From the NCBI GenBank assembly GCA_010015745.1, contig ML978409.1, positions 1-16,804 on the forward strand: a stretch of DNA of 16,804 bases, written 5' to 3'. The stretch comes from Setomelanomma holmii. Lineage: Eukaryota > Ascomycota > Dothideomycetes > Pleosporales > Phaeosphaeriaceae. The notes under the pieces were generated by a model. The model worked only from the letters and a program-made list of their open reading frames with translations. It was not told the DNA's origin and made no database searches. The translations under genes and the position numbers were made by a program. Below are positions 1-8,696 of this stretch, piece by piece (within the stretch, counting starts at the first letter, position 1; the number at the start of each line of letters is the position of its first letter).

Positions 1-264
1 GTGCAAGTGATGGAGACGAGCAAGAAGAAACTGGGAGCGGACCATCTAGACACTCTGGCCAGCATGAACAATCTCGCTTACACACAGAGATCACTTGGTC
101 GAGAGGTAGAGGCTATCAGCTTAATGAGGGAATGCGTACAGCTTCGTCAGCAGAGGTTCAGACCTAATCATCCTAATTTGTTGTCTTCCTCAGCAGCGCT
201 AGCTCAGTGGGATGCAGAGCATGCAGTTATGAACTTAGACATCGTGCAGTTACATGCGAACTAA
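1..264 (+). CDS. C-terminal TPR fragment of a fungal NLR-type/kinesin-light-chain-like TPR protein (5' end outside window)
   Basis: The frame is open from the first base to a TAA at 262-264, so this is the 3' end of a gene that starts upstream. The 87 residues contain one almost canonical 42-residue kinesin-light-chain-type TPR: LGADHLDTLASMNNLAYTQR, then a G-R-E-V-E-A-I turn and a second helix ending in LRQQRF, followed by the start of another unit (RPNHPNLLSSSAALAQWDAE). In fungi this TPR subtype (TPR_10/TPR_12) typically forms the C-terminal sensor of NB-ARC or NACHT STAND proteins. Such a role is inferred here because the nucleotide-binding part is not visible. The final repeat decays into a short tail, as is usual at the end of such arrays. 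The leading GTG is not a start codon, only the window edge. The HET-NB-ARC-TPR gene at 11342 is of the same general class and on the same strand. Confidence 0.75.
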   Translation: MQVMETSKKKLGADHLDTLASMNNLAYTQRSLGREVEAISLMRECVQLRQQRFRPNHPNLLSSSAALAQWDAEHAVMNLDIVQLHAN

Positions 265-740
265 TTTATGTAAGTTAAGTTATATTAATACTGTGTTAAG
301 TTACTGTAAGTAAGTAACGTGCAAGCCACTAGCTTGGAAATGACAGACTAGCTGTTCCAGGATCTTGGCTACCGACAGGATGGTCATTCGTCAAGCTTGG
401 GCAAGGCTATCCTAGTATGACAGGGATTCTATCAAAGCTGAGAGTGTGCGAAGGGTGAGGCCGGTTTTGCAAGGAGCTGTAACATGAGGTATCTATGATA
501 CAGCTAAGGTAAGTTAGGAGGTGCTTGTCAAGGTAAGCAAGGAGCACCAGACCACCGTGTAGCACACGTGAAGGCCTGACAAACCGTCACAGTCACAGAC
601 CTAGAGAATCTATCCGGCAAGTTCTATTAATATTGCAAGAGTATTGCAACAGCTGCCTCTGGTACGAGATTTTCCAACGACTTATTTTCATTCAATAAAC
701 AACTTGAATATGCTTAACTATAGTTCTTTCCCTACTAGCA
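265..740. other. Intergenic, no gene seen; AT-rich taagtta-type low complexity at its start
   Basis: Directly after the TPR gene stop, about 269-320 is a low-complexity tract built from variants of taagtta/gtaagt, probably 3' UTR and downstream sequence. The rest has stops in all frames, and I recognise no RNA gene or transposon end. Confidence 0.5.
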
Positions 741-963
741 GTGAATGGTGTAGTCGTTGATCATTCAGCCACGGGATGGCATCTCGGCCCGTTCTGTTGT
801 CTGGATTTATATCTAATTAGTATCCAGCATGCTTCACCTGTAGCATGGGCACAGGAGGAGAGGTATCGGCTCGATTCAAAGGAGTCTCCTACCCCTACTA
901 CCTCAACTATGGTACCATCTTCTTGTGTGGGACTACATTGCCGGTGGAGAATCCGCCTACAGA

Positions 964-1171
964 GTCTCCTCACCGCGAAGTGAGCAGCTGGACGCAGAGG
1001 CAGATGCGTTGTGCGACTAGTTCAGTCGCCTCAGCACAACCTAACCTCTGAGGACAATGAAAGTGGACTGGAACGTGTACCTAAGGCACGCGATTGGTTG
1101 TCCAAGTTGTACTTTGCAAATAGCAAGACCCGCTCGACCCAAATGCTCCTCCGCGGAGAAATATGGGCCTA
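964..1171 (+). pseudogene. Possible degraded coding remnant
   Basis: The frame open from about 964 to the TAG at 1169-1171 reads with protein-like composition (for example SEDNESGLERVPKARDWLSK, then LYFANSKTRSTQMLLRGEIW) but has no start codon of its own. A switch of one base after 1160 gives a further coherent stretch (LEDALGLF) before a stop. The frame around 845-1000 (FKGVSYPYYLNYGTIFL) also looks protein-like. Together this suggests an eroded gene with frameshifts. The W-L-x3-Y ... GEIW ... EDA spacing faintly recalls winged-helix RFX-type modules, but I do not assign a family. It could equally be chance. Confidence 0.25.
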
Positions 1172-1290
1172 GAAGATGCATTAGGATTGTTTTGATAATG
1201 AAATTGTCTTCGAATCTTAATTAGGCAGTGATGTGATTGAAAGCGGCACCTTTGTACACCCATATAGCATAACCTAATTGTTCAAAAGTT

Positions 1291-1420
1291 GTCAGAAGCG
1301 AAAAAGAACAAAGGAAGGAGTCGTGCTAAGTAGAGCTGGAGCACGTAGGGTAAGGCGAAACAGGGGTAAGACAATCGAGCGGCATGTGCAAAGCGGGAAC
1401 TGGAAATGCATGTGAGTGTA
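1291..1420. mobile_element. Half-copy of a foldback MITE (same family as 13537-13810)
   Basis: This stretch matches the reverse complement of the left half of the element at 13537-13810. Shared blocks are the internal motif tagaagcg/cagaagcg-AAAA-gaacaaaggaag (from 1291) and the terminal 52 bases ending in GCATGTGAGTGTA (1408-1420), which differ from the other copy at only about four positions. The terminal TA at 1419-1420 agrees with a TA target site. Compared with the full copy it has small internal deletions, and the opposite arm is missing: left of 1291 the similarity stops. A degenerate TACACCCAT at 1255 might be the remains of the other end, but that is weak. Confidence 0.72.
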
Positions 1421-1786
1421 GTAATCGGTCATCAAATTTTTATGCGTAGATTGTGCCACAACTCAGACAAAACGTCGGTCAGTTCGCCACCTCCTGAGCA
1501 TATGTGGACTCCCCTGTCATGGCCAAATTACGGTACGATTATTGTAGTCCAGTGACATGAGAGCCCTTCCTCCACATTGCAATCACAAGGCCACCTCGAT
1601 CGCCCTCCATCAAGTAACTTAGTGTATGTTCTCGTCGGAAAATGTCATATGCCGACAACTCGTTCTTCGGCGTGATGATGCCGGGGCGTGGCTATTCGTC
1701 GCGCGATCACTGGTTTGGATGCTCGAAATGTAGCGACGGGTCGAGGACAGGCGTGCATGCGCTGCGCAGATGATTTAGTGACCACA
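1421..1786. other. Intergenic, nothing recognised
   Basis: Between the MITE half-copy and the 3' end of the FHA gene there is no convincing ORF, repeat or RNA gene on either strand. Confidence 0.5.
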
Positions 1787-1800
1787 TCATTCTACGGTGG

Positions 1801-2409
1801 TTAGTCGTGTCGTGGGATCTTTCTTCTTGCCGCCGACGTACATGATGAATGGCCCATCGTTTGGGATCGGGCTGTCTTTGTATCGTCATTGTACGACCTT
1901 CTGTCGACCAGGACCTTGAATCGCGTGCCGGCTGGCCGTGGCTTCTCACCAGGACCAACATATATCTCACACAGGAACTCCACACATTCGGGCCCGCAAT
2001 ATACCTTGACTTTGTCACCAGTATGTAGGAACCCATACAACGTACATCCTTTCTTGTTCTTCGATTTCAGGTGCTGGCCATTTATCAAAATGCCGCTGGT
2101 CGCGAATGTGCATATACCAATGCTGTCAATTTGAGCGTCGTCTGTCGAACGGTGGTGGAACGCCACGAAGGCTCTCCTAGGGACAAGTGCATTTTGCCGA
2201 TCCTTGTGTGTGACTGTGTTGTCATCGAGACGGCCCCACGAAGTTCGTGAAGTTCGGAGTTCGAGCGAGATAGAACTGGGGACAATCGGTCCCGGGACCG
2301 ACACAAGTCGGCCAAGTGAATAGACGTCAGTTTGATCAGTACGGGGGTGCTTGTGCGAAGGGCTTGACGCGTCGGATGGAACGGTGTCGTTATCAAGTCG
2401 TCGCTTCAT
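1801..2409 (-). CDS. FHA-domain protein, probably with a damaged C-terminus
   Basis: The ORF is open further upstream to a TTG, but the first ATG is at 2409-2407 and gives a 202-residue protein starting MKRRLDNDTV. After a basic, Ser/Pro-rich leader there is an FHA-like fold: S-W-G-R (the GR loop, about residue 60), then VPRRAFVAFHH where the S-x-x-H strand normally lies, then TSGILINGQHL (the N-G turn, about residues 104-114) and LHTGDKVKVY before the last strands FLCEIYVG. FHA domains bind phosphothreonine peptides, and in fungi they occur alone or in front of protein kinases and nuclear factors. The last ~35 residues in this frame look arbitrary. Another frame reads PFIMYVGGKKKDPTTRLTTVE and stops at 1787, so a frameshift or an unseen intron near 1880-1910 is likely. 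The partner of this domain is unknown. Confidence 0.55.
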   Translation of the reverse strand: MKRRLDNDTVPSDASSPSHKHPRTDQTDVYSLGRLVSVPGPIVPSSISLELRTSRTSWGRLDDNTVTHKDRQNALVPRRAFVAFHHRSTDDAQIDSIGICTFATSGILINGQHLKSKNKKGCTLYGFLHTGDKVKVYCGPECVEFLCEIYVGPGEKPRPAGTRFKVLVDRRSYNDDTKTARSQTMGHSSCTSAARRKIPRHD

Positions 2410-2574
2410 GCTGTGGTCGTATCTTTGTGGGGCAAGTCGGGACAAGGCAGAATTTCAGGTCACGAAGGCGGTGTGAGTACCGGTAGCTCAGAATTGCCAC
2501 GCGGCTCTTGGCAGCCCAATTACCGGTATGTCGATCTACACAGGCGTCAAGAAGAAAAGCCAGTCATCTACGCA

Positions 2575-3456
2575 TCATTCGACCTGGCTACCGGAGTGTG
2601 AGGCCTTTCGAAGCAGTATATGATTGACTGCTGCTCGGTAGTCGGCCTGGTACCGGCCTTTGTTGCCATGCCAGACTGCGTCGTCCACAGCAAACAGCAT
2701 GCGCCTTCGTGTCTTCTCACTACCCGGGAGCGGGACGAAATCGCAAAGCTGAGCAAGATTTTGGAGCGAGAGGTCTTGCGCTATCTCGGCAAGGACTAAG
2801 TCTCAGGTATCCAGGGAAATTCTCTGTCGCGGAAGGCTCACACGCGTCGGCGTCACCGAGCGCAGCGTGTCCTTGTGGGCTAGCAGAAAGTTCATAAGTG
2901 TGGCTTCATCCGTGGCGATTTCAAGCTCCATACTCCGAAGCCGAGTCGATGGCGTACGAAGGGCTATTCGGGCAAGCAGCGCGACCGGATCCTGCGCGTA
3001 TTGCGGGACATCGTCGCCAGGGATCAAGATACCATCGACGAGTCTCCCAAAGACAAGATTCAAGGTGCCGAGGAGAGCATAAGAGCATTTCATGAAAGTA
3101 CTTTCTGGAAATTGTGAGACTGCCGTCGTATTCGTCATCCTCTGATATGAAACAGTCGAGATGGACAAGGCTAGCAAGCGCCTTATCCATCAAATGTAAT
3201 TGTCCTTGGTAGAGCCGGCGTTGCTCGTAGTTCGTGGAGACCGAGTATGCGACTTTGTCCGCTTCAGCTGCGTTACTGCAACTACTACGGTAGTCTCGCG
3301 TTCGCTCATGACCTCATCGTCCCAGAGCTGTAGCAACCGTGCTGGACTCCAAAGGGACGGTCCCTCAATGTACATGCTTAGCGACTGTGTCTCGACATGT
3401 CCTTTCCGTGCGAAAGGAAGGGGGTGAAGAGCAATAGACAACTGTACTCCTTCCAA
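2575..3456 (-). pseudogene. Broken fungal gene (F-box/LRR-family-like hypothetical protein) with in-frame TGA and frame changes
   Basis: Three minus-strand pieces read as one protein. Positions 3190-3456 encode a part with EGPSLWSPARLLQLWDDEVM. The frame is then interrupted by TGA at 3190-3192, while the neighbouring frame (DKALASLVHLDCFISEDDEY, 3193 down to about 3110) looks like the real continuation. Coherent sequence then resumes in the first frame (LGTLNLVFGRLVDGILIPGD ... LRSMELEIATDEATLMNFLL). At 2805-2803 a TGA breaks the frame, yet the same frame continues for 76 codons (DLVLAEIAQDLSLQNLAQLC ... NHILLRKASHSGSQVE) to its own TGA at 2577-2575. The context D-T-stop-D-L-V-L resembles the G-[ST]-W-[ED]-x-V-L motif seen near the end of many fungal F-box-type hypothetical proteins, so the TGA probably replaced TGG. 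The family name is tentative, but the broken state is well supported. The 5' end was not resolved. Confidence 0.55.
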
Positions 3457-3461
3457 GTCTT

Positions 3462-6050
3462 CGTCTTCCTACTTGTGTGTGTAGCCGATGAGCGCGACCG
3501 GGTGAAGGTAGAGATGTCGCCACCGACAACCCTAGTCCGGATCGAGAATAAAACCTAGTTCGTGTCTAAACGTACTCAAATTCGGGAACTTTCCCAGTGC
3601 CTTCACAAACAAATTGACAGGTCTATCGCTCTTTCTTTCTAATGACAGAGAAATTCATCTTCCATGTTGGATAGTCAGGTCCAGCCTGAGTAGGGTAAGA
3701 GATCTTCGGTAGCCTTTGGCCGGCTCAGGTTTTCCGGCTTGAGGCATGCCGGTCAAGACCCGCATTAGTGAACGAGCACTTTTTCCACGTGGTTTCTTCC
3801 TAGAGCGACTTGCAGTAGACATGGTCGCAGAATTCCGGATGATAGCCATGGAGAATGTATTCCTCGTTGCAGGGTCTCAATAAGTAGTCCTTTCGTCCAG
3901 ATTATCGATGCCTGTGCGATGCCTCGTTCGGCTCGGCGGGGATGCCCTTAGACTCACTCGCGTCGTCATATGCATCCCAACGATATGATGGCGAAATACC
4001 TCGATCTAGGGCTCTTCTTCGTCGAGGCTCATTCAACCCAACCCCCACAGTAGCCCTGCGAGTGCGCCGGCGGCTCCTGCTCGAGCAGTCTGACATTCTG
4101 CATGCTGCAAGCCACCTCAATGAGTTTGAAGGCAATAATACACTGTGGTGTAGCTGCTTGCGTGGTCGGAGCTCGTGTTATGTGGCGCTTGTCAGCTTTG
4201 TTCGTGTGAGCAACGTCTATCGCTTTGTTCCTTCTCTTTTTGTCTTATTGTCCGCATAAATCGGTTGCTCGCTGCGTCTTTATCGTCAGATAGTTCTGGC
4301 TCTTCTAGTAGATGAACGCAGCAACCGTTCTCTCGCCCAGACAATGATTATCCCCAGCTCTTGTGGCTCACTGCGCGATGATACTCTTCGGACACTGTTC
4401 GATATCGAACCGCAATGTGAACGCTTGACGGCGGGTACCGCATATCTTCTCGGTCTCCCTAAAATAGTGACATATCTCGAATCGCGCGAGTTCTGAGGGA
4501 AGAGGGAGCAGCTCGAGGCCGAAGAGGGTTGAGGATGATTGAAGTCCTTGATTTGATTAGCTTGCTTGTGCTAAAAGACATATCGTCCTAACCTCGTCAC
4601 CAAAATCATAGAAGCTGCTTAAGTGTCGGTTGCGAAGGACTCATACTTTTGAATCGACGACTCATCAGTTTCCTTAGAGAAGATCCCGTGACTGGAACGA
4701 ATGACGAACACCGACATTGGAACGTCTAGCACTTGGTACCTGAAGCTTAGGGTCGCACCCAGATCAGCTCGCGGATGGGAACATCAAAAGTTGCTGCCGG
4801 CAGCCACACTCGTTTTCTTCGAAAACATTTCATCATTGGAAGCCTCCTTCAATTGTAATGTCCGTCACGCCCTTGCAATGCAACTCGAGGCCTGCCAAAG
4901 CTGTGTCTGAAGCCAAGCCAAGCCCAAACCTCTCTACGCAATCCATTGCGTCGCGATTGGAATGCAGCCTTGCGCACATCGAAGTGTTACAATACCATCA
5001 GGGAAGGCGTTAGACGCAATGTACGCAGCCTGGCAGGGTGGGCCGATGTCACGGTTTAGAGTCTCTCTTGCCTTGTCACGGTCTGGTCTCTCTTTCTCTT
5101 GCTGCTGTCGCAACTCACCTTTGCTAAGACGTTACTGCTTCTACTGCACTAGCGTTGTTATGGTCACTCAACTATACGTACTGTTTTGTAGCTTCACACA
5201 ATACAACCTCAGTTCAATCCTTCACTTCTTCCTGCATATGCGCTGTTTCCCCACCGCGACAGCCGATGATTTGGCCGCTTCTGTACAGCCAGGATACACG
5301 TTGTTGTTCAGCCGTGGTGCTCGACAAGCAACGTTTTAATGACGCAGCGCAATCAACTTATCAAATGCATTAAAATGGTCGGCTTACTATCTTCTCGTGG
5401 TGATCTAAGCTTGTAGACAGATGCAGAAACCTTTAGGAAAGACCGAGCCAGTACGAAGAGGCAGCACTGTGCAGCCGAGCAGTAAATTGTGGTATTGTCA
5501 GGTATTAAATAAGCCTATGACAAGCGTATGAAGTGCATAAGGAGACAAGCTGCCAAAGTCTCTATCGCCAGAGCTATGCGACAATTGTTGGTGTTATTAT
5601 AATGGAAAGTGCTGTAAGTTAGCCATTCCGCTACGGCGGGTTTCCTTTATACAGGGACGGACTTTAAATTAGATACTTGAACGCCGGACCGGGCGAGTCA
5701 CTATTCCTTGCACGTTCAATTGATACAGGGAGAGAACACGGAGTCTCGATTGGTTAATCATTATTAGCTTGACCTACGCATACCTACGACTATACAGTAT
5801 TGCAACGCGCATGAAAGCGCAATGTTCATCTCTGCGTCCTTTATACGGACGATAGGCTGGAAATAGACTAGTATATGCTGAAAGTGGGAGTGTCGACTAA
5901 ATTACATAGACAAGGTAAGAATTGAAGCATGCTATAGTCGCTAGTGGAGTCTGAATCAGAGGAGGATACATGCGTTGCTTGGAGACACAAGGGTGGAATA
6001 TCTACTGTAGTGCCCATGACTTTCGTCGTTCGCACGGCGAGAGGTATGAT
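3462..6050. other. Long gene-poor stretch with decayed ORFs only
   Basis: No ORF here shows a recognisable domain. On the minus strand, 3902-4135 (RWLAACRMSDCSSRSRRRTR) and, just beyond its stop in the same frame, the stretch DYLLRPCNEEYILHGYHPEF (about 3890-3835) look weakly coding, as does 3655-3849 (MSTASRSRKKPRGKSARSLM). They may be scraps of one decayed gene. On the plus strand, 5090-5230 is rich in pyrimidine tracts and CAAC motifs like a fungal promoter or 5' leader, but no gene follows. From 5340 to 6050 I see no gene, tRNA or repeat. Confidence 0.4.
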
Positions 6051-7408
6051 TCAGGCGTCATTAGGGTAGTGCCACACGGTAATAGCAAATAAGAGGAATG
6101 ACGAGATGAAGAGAGTACCTTCTATCCTGGGCCGAGGTTAGAGGTTAGCTATATTGATTGTCATTAGACTTACCAGTGGAGAAACCCATTCTGAATAACA
6201 TGGTTGACTAGTAGGATCGTTAAAGCCAGGATTGTTACTTGGAACCCGTCAAAAATCATACTCATGCCAGGAACTCCCGCAATCCAACCGACGATGACAG
6301 CGAGTGGAAAAACGAAAAGAGTGATGCGAATACAGGAACCAAAGGCAACCTCGGTAACCCAAGCTATCCCATCTTTGTGGGAGCGAAGAGCTGCTGTGAG
6401 GTGCTCAACAGAAGATATTACCAATGGCATGATAACTAGACCAACAAAACTCTTTGAAAGCCGCATGCTTCGGACAGGGGAATCGATAGCCTCGAGAATA
6501 AAGATGGACGCGAACACCTGCGCCGTAATTCCAGACATCAACACGAAGACCGCGACATAGATGGGATACTGCGGCCTGTCATCTTGTGATCTACTGTCTT
6601 GTGCAGCAGTACGCAGATCCCGTAGCGTTCTAAATGGTACAGGTGGGAGGTTTGATTGTCCTAGTAATGCTGGTACAAAGCCTGCGACTATGAGCCCCTC
6701 GGGCAAACTTGGAGCTGGCGTAGTGTGGTCTGTCTGGATATGCGTGTGATAAAAGAACAGGATATAGCTTGCAAACTCTAGCAATAGCACGATAGCAGAC
6801 CCATGAGAAATCAACAGGGGACCAGAGTGGTCTTCTGCAGAAGTAGCTTCAGACCAGGTTTTGAAGGCGGTAGGAAGGGTAATGCTAATAAGGCTAACAA
6901 CTAGGAGCTGCGCATTTGTACGAGCAATGATCATTGGATACGACTGACGTTCACGTGAGATGCCTCCGAATATTAGGCAAGTACCGAACGATATCAGACA
7001 ATAAGATATTATAGACCCAGTCAACGTGGTCTGAGCCACAGCAGATTTGCCTTTCATCGTGGCTGTAAGTGCAAAGCATAACTCCGCGCAATTTCTGTTT
7101 TCGTTAGTTGTTCTTCTGTATATCAAGGTGCACAGTAGGATAAGTTACCCGAAAAGTCCATTGAAAAGCCCTGCCAGGAACTCATGATCCCTGGTTTGGA
7201 GCTTCAAAGTGATATCTTTGGTAGCCAATCGAACGATAGCGGATATTGGGATAATGGCTGTGAGACTAACGACAAATTCAAGCAAAGAACCTCTTCGTCT
7301 GAAATGGAGAGCCGTGCTTAAGGATAGCAGGAGGAACGAGATTACAATCACTACAGGATGCGAATATTTCCGCAGTGAAGATACCTTTGAGATCAAGGAC
7401 GACATCAT
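6051..7408 (-). CDS. CAX-family cation (Ca2+)/H+ antiporter, three exons
   Basis: Exons are 7408-7149, 7094-6174 and 6126-6051 (260+921+76 nt, 418 residues). The product is an integral membrane exchanger of the CaCA/CAX type (Vcx1-like). In fungi these load calcium or manganese into the vacuole using the proton gradient. The first splice joins GLFNGLFG to NCAE, rebuilding the alpha-1 repeat (residues 80-91, catalytic-type Glu91), followed by LTGSIISYCLISFGTCLIFG. Alpha-2 lies at about 310-335 (SSVEHLTAAL, Glu317, then FGSCIRITLFVFPLAVIVGW). The second splice gives LVNHVIQNGFLHWIEGTLFI and a last membrane helix ending WHYPNDA, exactly the family's C-terminus. Unusual features: the usual G-N-A-A-E-H of alpha-2 is I-S-S-V-E-H, the acidic central loop typical of CAX proteins is not evident, and the N-terminus is short. 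ATG codons occur at 7408 and 7405, and the start is inferred. Family assignment is firm, but ion specificity cannot be read. Confidence 0.9.
6127..6173 (-). other. Intron 2 of the CAX antiporter (47 nt)
   Basis: GTAAGT donor, GCTAAC/TCTAAC branch candidates and CCCAG acceptor. Without splicing the frame stops at once after the tryptophan codon. With splicing it adds the conserved W-x-E-G and a last hydrophobic helix. Confidence 0.9.
7095..7148 (-). other. Intron 1 of the CAX antiporter (54 nt)
   Basis: GTAACT at the 5' end, branch-like ACTAAC about 10 nt before the acceptor, and AACAG at the 3' end. Removal restores the FGN-x-AE alpha-1 motif across the junction, which fixes both splice sites. 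Confidence 0.9.
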
Positions 7409-7444
7409 CTTGGAGAGAGATCGGAGTCCTGCGTATATCGCTTT

Positions 7445-7451
7445 CTTTATA
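7445..7451 (-). promoter_or_regulatory. Candidate TATA box of the CAX gene
   Basis: TATAAAG on the minus strand, 36 bases upstream of the ATG at 7408. Its position is plausible for a short-leader fungal promoter and it supports the chosen start region. No transcription data. Confidence 0.3.
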
Positions 7452-8432
7452 CCTTGTCAGCACAGTGCTTACTACGTCATATAAGCATGACAAGCAGCCC
7501 TTCATATGATGATGGCGCACGATTGGGTATGATAATAAGTTATGGAAGAATGTGCCATGAGGTTTTTGATCACCGACCTTGCCAATGGTGCTTGCATAAG
7601 CTCTGATACAGTACTCATCACGAGGGAATTGTGAGGTATATACTAGCCTTGACTGGCTGCAACGCTAGAGTACAAATGCTCTTGAGTACAGTACGTATCT
7701 CGTCATTGTACTCACAGGATATTGCTTATGATCGATCGATGGCTAGTACGAAGTGGAGATACCAAGCTGAACGCAACAAGCTCATCGTCTACGCCTACAC
7801 AGTACGCCATTTACGTCATATGTATAGGCACTTTGCAAATCTATGTTTGATATCTTTACGTAACTCACGACCTTATGGCCCTGTACAAACTTCTCCGGGT
7901 TCAGTGCGCGGACTATTGTTAATTCCGTGTGCAAGGCTCGAAGCAGCTCACCTGCAGTGACACCTCGGCAAGAATCTTGAACGCTCAGCATTACTAGACA
8001 AAATTGGATGCGAACAGCTAGCAGCTATACTGTACTGTGCACTGGTGAGATAGCATAGCTCAGACTCGGTATCAATGGGTTATGGTAATGATGACGGTCA
8101 GCACCATGTGGTGCCGAAGTTCATTAGCAGCCGTTCAGCAATGCCCTTGTCGTAGCTATTTCTAGTGACTAAGTTCCTGTCCTTGCAGAATGCGGCATGG
8201 TATCATCAGCCTTGAGCAATCGACCAGCAATGTCGAAGATGATGGGATGACACTAGTGTGACTCATTAATGTTGAACACCTAACGTAGATGATCCATGTA
8301 GCCCGATTACAGGTCCATGTCATACTGTAAGATGCATCGAACTTTTAGCAGAGCATGATCAAGGGCGGTCCCTCAGTTCCAAGGAGTAATATTGCTCTGA
8401 TGATTTCCTTGTCAGCACCTGTGAGCTAACTT
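7452..8432. other. Intergenic; one weak minus-strand ORF, otherwise nothing recognised
   Basis: Minus-strand 7782-7991 has an ATG and 69 codons with protein-like composition (GELLRALHTELTIVRALNPE, then KFVQGHKVVSYVKISNID) but no recognisable motif, and sequence on either side is not coherent. The overlapping plus-strand ORF 7631-7960 is less convincing. The rest has stops in all frames. Confidence 0.35.
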
Positions 8433-8696
8433 ATGCACGGTGCAGTCAAGCTTGATGTTGAAAGACGATTTCGAGATCTCCAGCAACAGTACGGGCCGAT
8501 TGTTATAAACAGCTCGTCTGATCCCTCTCACGTACAGCAATCTCACCAGGAGCTCTTCGCGGCTGAATCACTCAAAACCGGGGGCATACCACACAAATAT
8601 AGAAAGTATGACTCCGTGCATCTCACTCTTGGAGACCTTCCCGAAGTACATATCACTCCTTGCGGAGCTTTCGGATTGTGGAGGCTGCATGATTGA
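8433..8696 (+). pseudogene. Possible frameshifted 5' part of the unknown gene at 8608
   Basis: ATG at 8433 with a stop two codons upstream (8427). The first ~58 codons (MHGAVKLDVERRFRDLQQQY, then GPIVINSSSDPSHVQQSHQE and LFAAESLKTGGIPHKYRKYD) look like real protein, with helix-type periodicity and polar composition. After about 8610 coherence appears to pass to the frame of the 8608-10098 ORF. I tested an intron beginning at GTATGA (8606); none of the AG dinucleotides in range (8634, 8646, 8667, 8683) gives the right phase. A one-base frameshift, or a sequencing error, is the simplest reading. Alternatively this ORF is unrelated and the downstream gene starts at 8608. Confidence 0.35.

Noticed and set aside
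4397..4410. Perfect 14-bp palindrome GTTCGATATCGAAC
   Set aside because: About one such palindrome is expected by chance in a window this size, and nothing nearby suggests an operator.
4962..5339. 125-codon plus-strand ORF as a gene
   Set aside because: Composition is Cys/Ser/Leu-rich with no motif, typical of reading through pyrimidine-rich non-coding DNA.
8606..8683. Intron starting GTATGA joining the 8433 and 8608 frames
   Set aside because: The four downstream AG positions tried (8634, 8646, 8667, 8683) all give the wrong phase for the 8608 frame, and there is no CTAAC branch sequence.
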